Source of the DNA: Acidobacteriota bacterium
GTDB taxonomy: Bacteria > Acidobacteriota > Thermoanaerobaculia > Multivoradales > JAHEKO01
Direction: 5' to 3'
Length of the DNA: 17,765 bases
Assembly: GCA_027296385.1 (NCBI GenBank)
Contig: JAPUJD010000311.1
Location: forward strand, 1 to 17,765
Part shown: piece by piece, positions 9,501 to 14,383 of the stretch
How positions within the stretch are numbered: position 1 is the first letter of the stretch
Layout of the letters: the number at the start of each line of letters is the position of its first letter
Notes under the pieces: generated by a model
What the model was told of the DNA's origin: nothing
What the model saw: only the letters and a program-made list of their open reading frames with translations
Databases searched by the model: none
Made by a program: the position numbers and the translations under genes

Positions 9501-9837
9501 CATCGGAACCTCGGCGCCGGTCCAGCTGACATGTTCTCTGGGCTTCGCCTGCTATCCGTTCGTGCCTTCCAGTTTCAGGCTCTACTCCTGGGAGGAAGTC
9601 ATCGACATCGCCGACCGGGCACTCTACGTGGCGAAACGCCACGGCCCCAACATGTGGGCCGGGATCTTCGGCACCAAGCAGACCCAGGAGACGCCGCCGG
9701 AAGACCTCCTGGACATGATCAGGGAGCGACCCGAGCTGCTGGATGCCGAGGGCAGCATCCGACTCGTGACCTCGCGGCCAACTCATCTCCAGCCTGCGTT
9801 CCACCCGACGACGTCGACTAGGCAGCAAGCTTTGTGA
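6592..9837 (+). CDS. Beta-propeller (Reg_prop) / Y_Y_Y sensor diguanylate cyclase
   Basis: A 1081-residue membrane sensor that should make c-di-GMP from two GTP in response to a periplasmic signal. A signal sequence (about 1-24) is followed by 13-14 two-component-regulator propeller repeats (for example ITALATDVRGRVWIATSAGG and VTSLFEDREGRILVGTYYGG) over about residues 45-655, enough for two seven-bladed propellers. A Y_Y_Y domain follows (about 705-775, with YEHLLEGFDEDW), then one membrane helix (about 781-803), a coiled coil, and a GGDEF domain (about 865-1030). The active site is intact (GGDEF at 937-941; FDLDGFKEINDSYGH), as is the RxxD inhibitory site (RSSD). The usual partner of this sensor module is a histidine kinase; here the output is a cyclase. 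The start is GTG with GGGAG about 10 nt upstream. The last ~50 residues look disordered. Confidence 0.95.
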   Translation: MTCFKPLLRWSVAIWASVLSASPAATELANLSHQFRQPFDEADTLISPVRHITQDSNGFVWFAQRRGLRRYDGLSLTEIERSNSSPISSLATGVHGDLWLGTESRGLSRWDAKRGVAAGWNQPVEGVEPDSRITALATDVRGRVWIATSAGGVSRLNAATLESRFYPSQQIDPSALESLRITALFATSDGRVWLGSVAGRLYSFDPTSESFQRVRLPANLGDVTVIVEGSEEHLWAGTRAGELVRVDRSSLTGDVVISWAGALPEDDNGSIRALAEDPQGHVWIGTERGLKVLAPGSAMARPVGSNPEHPGEPSTEPVHALLLDRSAVLWVAAGDGGIATTSTRAGAFSQWRIDHHGASAPIMALAEGPDRSLWAGTHRAGLFRRFENGSLRHYGSKDATPQDTSATALLFDRRHRLWIGTLQKGLSVLDIDTETFKHYRGDPGRPGSLNNDTVTSLFEDREGRILVGTYYGGLNVLDPDTETFRALEHDAADPSSLSENDVRSILEDSQGRLWVGTAHEGLNLRTTATAGFRHFKHAADDPGSLADNAVVTIAEDRSGRIWVGTHLGLHRVVEENDRVSFERIGTESALRGVKVFSVTEDADGNLWLSTSQGISRLDPRTGKVVNLGRDHGLPPGGFSFGAHATTSAGLFVYGSKYGVTTFDPTKVSLEPYSPKIVLTGVATKGLPTEKPHADSWTLRHGDDVISFEFSLLDFIATHRNRYEHLLEGFDEDWIDLGNHTRATYSNLPPGRYTFRVRGTNSEGVWSAEDATLALRVLPPFWATWWAYALYVAAAFALALAYVRHQARKQQLEAQYTHRLEREVDRRTTELAEQNAKLRYANELLEVASVTDSLTGVRNRRFLLTTIEQDIALVDRSLANDPDDTRQDSAFVFILFDLDGFKEINDSYGHSAGDLVLFQIRDLLNQACRSSDTLIRWGGDEFLIVAREATRAHVEALAERIRQSVADHLFDIGTSAPVQLTCSLGFACYPFVPSSFRLYSWEEVIDIADRALYVAKRHGPNMWAGIFGTKQTQETPPEDLLDMIRERPELLDAEGSIRLVTSRPTHLQPAFHPTTSTRQQAL

Positions 9838-11207
9838 GCACTTCGCCCAGGCAACCTCCATCGCACGAGCTGTCGCCAAGCACGGCGCCGGCCGGCGTCA
9901 TGTCGTCCGACGAGATCACCGGCCTACCCGACCGCCGAGCCTTTCGCCGGCTCCTGGCAGCGCGACTGGAGAGCCAGAAGTGGGCGAACCCGCTGGCGGT
10001 CATTTTGCTCGACATCGACCGCTTCAAGAAGATCAACGACAGCCTCGGCCACGACTTCGGCGACCGGGTCTTGATCGAGCTCTCGCAGCGGCTCGGAGCG
10101 ACGCTGGGCGGTCCCTCCAGCGGCCGCTTGGTCGGCCGGTACGGCGGCGACGAATTCGCCGTCATGCTGGGCGATCTGAACCGGGTAGGGGACGTCGCAC
10201 AAGCAGCCCGGCAGATCCTGACAGCCCTGGCGGAGCCTCTCGTCGTCGAGCAGCGGGAGATCTTCATCACCGCCAGCGTCGGCGCTGCCGTGGCCCCGGC
10301 CGACGGCGAAACGGCGGAACTGCTCCTGCGCAACGCCGAGACTGCGATGTACGCCGCCAAGAAGGCCGGCCGAGACGCGTTCCGCTTTTACACCGACCCC
10401 ATGAGCACCTCGGTCGTGCGCAAGTTCGACCTCGAGAACAAACTCCGCCGGGCAATCGAGCGCGACGAGTTCGAGCTGCTCTACCAGCCGATCGTGCACG
10501 CTCGCCGGCAGACCCTGGCCGGCTTCGAGGCTCTCCTGCGATGGCACCGGGACGACGAGCAGGAGTGTCCGCCGGATGACTTTGTTCCGGTGGCCGAGGA
10601 AACCGGGCTGATCGTCGAGATCGGCGAGTGGGTACTGCGCGAGGCGTGCCGGCAAGGGCACGAGTGGAACCGCCAGGCGGCCTCTCCGATTCGGGTCACC
10701 GTCAACATCTCTCACCGGCAGTTGCGTAGCCGAGGATTCGTCAGCTCCGTCGCCCGCATCCTCGACGACACGGGTCTCGATGCGCGACTGCTCGAGCTCG
10801 AGATCACCGAGGGCGGTGTCGTCCGCAACGAGCGAGAGACCCTGACCGCGCTCCACCAGCTGAAGGTTCAAGGCATCCGGCTCGCGGTCGACGACTTCGG
10901 CACTGGGCATTCGGCACTCAGCTATCTCAAGAAGTTCCCGCTCAACACCCTCAAGATCGATCAGTCGTTCACTCGCGGAATCACTACCGACGCGGGTGAC
11001 GCGGCCATCATCACCGCGACGATCAATATGGCCCACGGACTCAACATGACCGTCGTCGCAGAAGGCGTCGAGCTCGAGGAGCAGCTCTACTTCCTGAGCC
11101 AGAACCACTGCGACGAGGTGCAAGGCTTCCTCTTCGCCCACGCCCTCGACGCAGCCGAAGCGACCCGGCGGTTGCAGACTCACATCTGGGGACCCTCTCC
11201 GGAATAG
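9834..11207 (+). CDS. GGDEF-EAL protein, c-di-GMP turnover
   Basis: A 457-residue cytosolic protein with both c-di-GMP domains and no visible sensor domain or membrane helix. The GGDEF domain (about 24-175) is complete in sequence (LLDIDRFKKINDSLGHDFGD; GGDEF at 104-108) but lacks the RxxD inhibitory site: Ser and Arg occupy those positions. The EAL domain (about 195-445) keeps the key residues: EALLR (232-236), VNIS, ELEITE, DDFGTG (353-358), LKID, AEGVE and QGFLF. Phosphodiesterase activity is therefore expected, and the cyclase may also work. The GTG start overlaps the TGA stop of the membrane cyclase (GTGA), implying translational coupling and a make/break pair in one operon. Which activity dominates cannot be read from sequence. 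Confidence 0.94.
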   Translation: MSTSPRQPPSHELSPSTAPAGVMSSDEITGLPDRRAFRRLLAARLESQKWANPLAVILLDIDRFKKINDSLGHDFGDRVLIELSQRLGATLGGPSSGRLVGRYGGDEFAVMLGDLNRVGDVAQAARQILTALAEPLVVEQREIFITASVGAAVAPADGETAELLLRNAETAMYAAKKAGRDAFRFYTDPMSTSVVRKFDLENKLRRAIERDEFELLYQPIVHARRQTLAGFEALLRWHRDDEQECPPDDFVPVAEETGLIVEIGEWVLREACRQGHEWNRQAASPIRVTVNISHRQLRSRGFVSSVARILDDTGLDARLLELEITEGGVVRNERETLTALHQLKVQGIRLAVDDFGTGHSALSYLKKFPLNTLKIDQSFTRGITTDAGDAAIITATINMAHGLNMTVVAEGVELEEQLYFLSQNHCDEVQGFLFAHALDAAEATRRLQTHIWGPSPE

Positions 11208-11233
11208 GGGCTGGTTGAAAAACCTTCGCGGGT
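11205..11233 (+). repeat. Imperfect 29-bp direct repeat, copy 1
   Basis: The repeat begins with the TAG stop of the GGDEF-EAL gene. It matches positions 12877-12905 at 24 of 29 bases, and four of the five differences are transitions. Both copies keep a small hairpin, ACCT-TCGC-GGGT here and ACCC-TCGT-GGGT in copy 2, with the stem change converting a G-T wobble to G-C. There is no T-run, so it is not a classical terminator. It may be a dispersed intergenic (REP-like) element or a cassette boundary. Confidence 0.55.
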
Positions 11234-11260
11234 CGCGCGACAAGGGCTTGGGTTCACCGA

Positions 11261-11271
11261 GGTATACTCCC
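11261..11271 (+). promoter_or_regulatory. Promoter-like -10 motif TATACT ahead of the peptide-processing genes
   Basis: GGTATACTCCC contains a near-consensus sigma-70 -10 element (TATACT at 11263-11268). The GTG start codon of the next gene is only 8 nt downstream, so a transcript starting at the usual distance would be leaderless or nearly so, which fits the absence of a well-placed Shine-Dalgarno sequence. No good -35 element is visible. The same 11 bases occur on the minus strand at 14332-14342, upstream of the radical SAM gene. Confidence 0.5.
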
Positions 11272-11276
11272 GCCTC

Positions 11277-11705
11277 GTGAGAGTCCAAAGTCAAACCGCC
11301 GCGGCCCTGCGAGCTCTCGCGGCCGACGAACCCATCCCCTTGGTCGTGGCGGGTGACTGTATGAGCCCTCTGCTGTGCTCCGGCGAGCGAGTCCGCGTCC
11401 GGGGTGCTCGACTTTATCTACCTGGCGACGTTATCGCCTTCCGCCGCCAAGACGGGCGGCTGCTGGTTCACCGCGTCCTCGGGTACGTTTACGGCCGCGG
11501 GAGGCTGGGCATCGTCGCCAAGGGTGACCACCTGTCGCGCGCGGACGAGCCCGTCGGCCTCGAGAGCATTCTCGGCCGAGTGGTCGAGTGCGAAGGCCGG
11601 ACACTGGCGATTTCTCCGCGCCGGCGCTGGCGCGCCGGCGTCGAGTTCGCCCGCACCCTGGTGCGGCGCACCGTTCGGCCATGGGCTTCGGCGAGCAGTT
11701 CCTGA
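11277..11705 (+). CDS. S24/S26 signal-peptidase-like protein with Cys at the nucleophile position
   Basis: A 142-residue protein with the layout of the SipW/ER-type (S26B) signal peptidase core. The nucleophile box reads GDCMSP, with Cys28 where the family has Ser in GxSMxP. LPGDVIAFRR and LLVHRV follow, supplying the His65 used in place of Lys in this branch, then AKGDHLSRAD with Asp84 and Asp90. No membrane helix is visible, unlike true signal peptidases, so it may be cytosolic. It is the first of three overlapping genes: its 3' end overlaps the HprK-like gene by 25 bp. Possible roles are a leader protease for the nearby peptide, a Cys-dependent variant, or an inactive binding protein. The GTG start was chosen because it gives the complete fold. 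The family is fairly sure; the activity is not. Confidence 0.8.
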   Translation: MRVQSQTAAALRALAADEPIPLVVAGDCMSPLLCSGERVRVRGARLYLPGDVIAFRRQDGRLLVHRVLGYVYGRGRLGIVAKGDHLSRADEPVGLESILGRVVECEGRTLAISPRRRWRAGVEFARTLVRRTVRPWASASSS

Positions 11706-12601
11706 CCGAGCCGGCCCTCTTCCCCGCTCGACTGGCGGGGGCCACGGCGGGTGACCTCTCCCTGGCCGTGGACGTACCCGGTGGCCCATACCTGATCCAA
11801 GGATTGAGCCGCTCGCAGCTCGAGGCTCTGAGCGAACGTTATGGCGAGAGATGCCTCGGATCATCAGCTCTCGAGGCGTCGATCGCTCTCGAGGTGTTCG
11901 CCGCCCTGCCGAACGAGTTCATTGGAATCGACCGCACGGGGTGGACCAACACCCTCGACTTCGACTACGGGGAGCACGCGGTGCGAATCGCCGGCGACCG
12001 GGTGATGGCTCAGATCGCCTGGCGGCCCGAGCTCACGGCGGCCCTGTGGACGCCACCCGAGGCCGGAGACGGCTTTCTCGAGAGATTCGAGAACTGTTTC
12101 CGGATCCTGGTGGCCTACCGGTTGCTCGAGCTCGGCGGCGTCGTGCTCCACAGCTCGGGGGTCGTCTCCGCCGGCAAGGCTTGGGTCTTCTTTGGCCATT
12201 CCGGAGCCGGCAAGACCACGATCGCGCGCCGCAGCCTGAGCACCGGGCGCACGGTGTTGAGCGACGACATCAACGCCCTCTTCATCGACGACTGCGTAAC
12301 CTACGCCGCCAAGATGCCCTTCGCCGGAGAGCTGGGGCACACCAACGAACGCATCGGCCCCTTCCCGCTGGCTGCGCTCAACCGGATCGAGCACGCCGCC
12401 ACCGAATGGTGGCGCCCCTTGAGCACGGCTCAGGCCGTCGCCGCTCTGCTCAGCTGCGCGCCATTCCTCAACACCGACCCCTACCGCCTGCCGAGGTTGA
12501 TGGCCAATCTGGAGGCGCTGGCGCGAGGCGCCCGAACCGGCGCTCTCGGCTTCAGCCTCGGGGGCGACATCTGGGCTACTCTGGAGGCACCCTCGACATG
12601 A
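11681..12601 (+). CDS. HprK-like serine kinase (HprK-related family)
   Basis: A 306-residue protein related to HPr kinase/phosphorylase but lacking the PTS context. The C-terminal half carries the P-loop GHSGAGKTT (172-180), preceded by the VLHSSGVV segment (His157) typical of HprK relatives, and followed by the Asp pair in LSDDIN (195-196). The N-terminal ~110 residues are family-specific and unassigned. HprK relatives in peptide-modification clusters include lasso-peptide kinases that phosphorylate a C-terminal Ser of the precursor, and a protein set described as HPr-rel-A occurs with PqqD-like proteins. Here a PqqD-like gene follows with an ATGA overlap. I chose the ATG at 11681; an in-frame start at 11588 would extend 118 bp into the previous gene. 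The substrate is inferred, not shown. Confidence 0.85.
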   Translation: MGFGEQFLTEPALFPARLAGATAGDLSLAVDVPGGPYLIQGLSRSQLEALSERYGERCLGSSALEASIALEVFAALPNEFIGIDRTGWTNTLDFDYGEHAVRIAGDRVMAQIAWRPELTAALWTPPEAGDGFLERFENCFRILVAYRLLELGGVVLHSSGVVSAGKAWVFFGHSGAGKTTIARRSLSTGRTVLSDDINALFIDDCVTYAAKMPFAGELGHTNERIGPFPLAALNRIEHAATEWWRPLSTAQAVAALLSCAPFLNTDPYRLPRLMANLEALARGARTGALGFSLGGDIWATLEAPST

Positions 12602-12879
12602 TCTCCGATGAAACCGTGCTGCACCGCCTCAGCGACGTGCGCTTTCGCGCGGTAGAGGACGAAACCGTCGTCATCCGGCAGGAAGCGGCTGAAGCACTCG
12701 TTCTCAACGAAGTCGCCGGGCGCATCCTCGAGCTCGTCGACGGCAGGAGTACGGCAGCCGAAATCGTCGGAACTCTCCTGGACGAGTATGCAATCGACGC
12801 TGACGCGCTGAGGGCGGATGTGCTCTCCTACCTGAACGAACTCGTCGAGACTGGAGTCCTCACGGCTCCTGATTCCTAG
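12598..12879 (+). CDS. PqqD-like peptide-binding protein (RiPP recognition element)
   Basis: A 93-residue protein with the PqqD fold pattern: an N-terminal beta segment (VRFRAVEDETVVIRQEAAEA), LNEVAGRILELVDG, and the helical STAAEIVGTLLDEYAIDADAL followed by LNELVETGVL. PqqD-type proteins bind the leader of a precursor peptide and deliver it to modifying enzymes, often a radical SAM protein. The ATG overlaps the kinase stop (ATGA), so expression is coupled. The open frame runs much further upstream, but that part is a shadow of the kinase gene. It ends 28 bp from the stop of the convergent short peptide gene. It is the strongest reason to read this locus as a peptide-modification system. Confidence 0.9.
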   Translation: MISDETVLHRLSDVRFRAVEDETVVIRQEAAEALVLNEVAGRILELVDGRSTAAEIVGTLLDEYAIDADALRADVLSYLNELVETGVLTAPDS

Positions 12880-12905
12880 GGGCTTGCTGAAGAACCCTCG
12901 TGGGT
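12877..12905 (+). repeat. Imperfect 29-bp direct repeat, copy 2
   Basis: The second copy of the element at 11205-11233 starts with the TAG stop of the PqqD-like gene and fills almost the whole 28-bp gap before the convergent peptide gene. Its hairpin, ACCC-TCGT-GGGT, is fully paired. With copy 1 it brackets exactly the three plus-strand genes, from just after one stop codon to just after another. Confidence 0.55.
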
Positions 12906-12907
12906 GA

Positions 12908-13072
12908 TCAGGATTGGATAGGCCCGAGGCTGCAGCTCAGCGCATCAGTCTTGCCGGTGTCGCAGACGACGGCGAGTGCCTCTAGCTTCTCCCGCGACAG
13001 AGTCTCGGGCTTGCGGTATGTCTTCTTCCGACTGCCGGACTCCCGCCGGCCAACCGAGTGGCTGCTATCCAT
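12908..13072 (-). CDS. Candidate modified-peptide (RiPP) precursor, 54 residues
   Basis: The ATG at 13072 is preceded by a full Shine-Dalgarno GGAGG (13082-13086, 9 nt spacing), 43 bp after the radical SAM stop on the same strand. The charged N-terminal part leads into KKTYRKPETLSREKLEALA (residues 16-34). Its YxxP...L...L pattern recalls leader segments bound by PqqD-like recognition domains, for example in lasso-peptide precursors. The C-terminal part, CDTGKTDALSCSLGPIQS (37-54), has two Cys ten positions apart, several Ser/Thr and a C-terminal Ser. No signal peptide or membrane segment is present. Two Cys suit a thioether- or disulfide-forming core, and the terminal Ser suits an HprK-like kinase. 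The coding evidence is good; the precursor role is inferred from content and neighbours. Confidence 0.75.
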   Translation of the reverse strand: MDSSHSVGRRESGSRKKTYRKPETLSREKLEALAVVCDTGKTDALSCSLGPIQS

Positions 13073-13115
13073 GAGTTCTCGCCTCCGAGCCAGATACTAC
13101 CCCAAAGCGACCGGC

Positions 13116-14222
13116 TTATTCGACGATCGGCAGTAGTGCCTTCGCCGACTCCGCCATGACATGTTCGCGCAGGCCCTTCCGCGCCGCTGCCGCCGGATAG
13201 AGTCCCAGCGGGCTGCCGGTCTGAGCTGCCGCGGTTCCCGGGCAGAAAGACATCATCGCTCCGCCCGGCCCCTGCGCGTCGATCATTGCCTTGACTTCCT
13301 CGGTCGTGCGACGAATCTCCTCCAGGTCCGACGAACCGGACCAGATCTCCTCGATCGAGAGCTCATGCAAGTTGCCGACCGCGCGCCGCCATTGCACGCA
13401 CGGGTAGACGGACCCAAAAGGATCCACCGCAATCGTGGCCGATCCGGCGCCACAGTGCTTGGTCGTCGCCGAGCTTTCCGTGGACGATGCAGGCGGCAAC
13501 ATGTCGTCGCCCTCCCTCTCGATGCTGAACGCGGTGCTCTCGCTCGCTTCCCGGAGGCGACGCTCCGCCTGAATGCGGAAGAGTCTCAGCACGGCCTCTC
13601 GCGAAGCTCGGATCGACAGCGGCTCAGAATCACCATCGTCCTTGGGCGAAACCTCCGGGTCGATCTGCAAGGGAATACCCAGGCCCTCGCAGAGCGCGAT
13701 CATGTCCTCGAGCTCGTGCTCGTTCCATGCGGTCAGGGTCGAGTTGATCTTGAGCCGTAGCCCCAGCTCCTGCGCCTCCACGATATTGCGCATCAGCCGC
13801 TCGAAGCTGCCGGCCACGCGTGTCTGCCGATCGTGGGTCGCGGCGGTCGCCCCGTGCAGACTGAGCTCGATGACGAACGGGTCCACTTCCTCCTTGAGCC
13901 TCCGCGCGACGTCACCGTGGAGGGCATGACCGTTGGACTTGACCCGGGTCACGAACCCGAGCTCGCGAGCCCGGACACCGAGGGCGAAGAAGTCCGGATG
14001 GGCCAGCGGCTCGCCGCCGCTGAGAATGACGTTGAGGGCGCCGAGACGGCGCAGGCCTTCGAAGAAGTCGAAGTACTGCTGCTTCGACAGCGGCCGACCG
14101 CGAAGCGCCAGATCGTTGTAGCAGAAGTAGCAGTCGAGGTTGCAGCGATAGGTCAGCTCCAAGAGAGCCGAGAAGAGCAGATTTCCCTGCCACGCTTTGA
14201 GAACGATGCTCGAGAAACTCAC
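13116..14222 (-). CDS. Radical SAM protein with SPASM-like C-terminus, probable peptide maturase
   Basis: A 368-residue radical S-adenosylmethionine enzyme. The cluster-binding motif is CNLDCYFC (Cys27, 31, 34), followed by SGGEPL (68-73) for SAM binding and the rest of the TIM-barrel. The C-terminus has HCGAG (Cys257), GSVYPCVQW (Cys275) and FCPGT (Cys327). This is the pattern of SPASM/PqqE-like proteins but with only about three of their cysteines, so an auxiliary cluster may be reduced or absent. I chose the GTG at 14222 because GGAGG lies 7 nt upstream. An ATG at 14300 would add a Gly/Ala-rich stretch and is possible, with a weaker GAGG. It is cotranscribed with the short peptide gene, and the PqqD-like partner lies on the convergent strand. 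The reaction type cannot be read from sequence. Confidence 0.92.
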   Translation of the reverse strand: MSFSSIVLKAWQGNLLFSALLELTYRCNLDCYFCYNDLALRGRPLSKQQYFDFFEGLRRLGALNVILSGGEPLAHPDFFALGVRARELGFVTRVKSNGHALHGDVARRLKEEVDPFVIELSLHGATAATHDRQTRVAGSFERLMRNIVEAQELGLRLKINSTLTAWNEHELEDMIALCEGLGIPLQIDPEVSPKDDGDSEPLSIRASREAVLRLFRIQAERRLREASESTAFSIEREGDDMLPPASSTESSATTKHCGAGSATIAVDPFGSVYPCVQWRRAVGNLHELSIEEIWSGSSDLEEIRRTTEEVKAMIDAQGPGGAMMSFCPGTAAAQTGSPLGLYPAAAARKGLREHVMAESAKALLPIVE

Positions 14223-14320
14223 CACCTTGCCTCCGCCTTCTTTTTGCCCCCGTGCTCCCGGTGCACCAGCTGAGCCGCTCGTCGGAGCCAGGCCGGGCAT
14301 CTAAGCCCGCCTCGAGGGTC

Positions 14321-14350
14321 GAGCGTCGGAAGGGAGTATACCCGACGCTC
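14321..14350 (-). promoter_or_regulatory. Perfect 9-bp inverted repeat around a TATACT promoter motif
   Basis: GAGCGTCGG (14321-14329) and CCGACGCTC (14342-14350) form a perfect 9-bp dyad around a 12-base centre that contains TATACT on the minus strand (14335-14340). It lies between the L,D-transpeptidase stop and the radical SAM start. There is no T-run on the minus strand, so it is less likely to be a simple terminator. It could be an operator overlapping the -10 element of the radical SAM/peptide transcript. The 11-base core matches 11261-11271. Confidence 0.5.
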
Positions 14351-14383
14351 ACCGAGCCAGACGAGCCCGGCGCCACGTAGCAC

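Noticed and set aside
9924..11294. 456-residue minus-strand ORF opposite the GGDEF-EAL gene
   Set aside because: It is antisense to a gene with all expected catalytic motifs and has no recognisable domain.
11851..12597. Long upstream extension of the PqqD-like frame
   Set aside because: It is a shadow of the HprK-like gene in another frame; the PqqD fold starts at the ATG overlapping the kinase stop.
13094..13099. TAGTAT as a separate -10 element for the precursor gene
   Set aside because: Transcription would start about at the Shine-Dalgarno sequence, and no -35 is visible; cotranscription with the radical SAM gene is simpler.
12900..13136. 78-residue plus-strand ORF opposite the candidate precursor
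   Set aside because: It has no ribosome binding site, no recognisable sequence features, and lies antisense to an ORF with a strong GGAGG.
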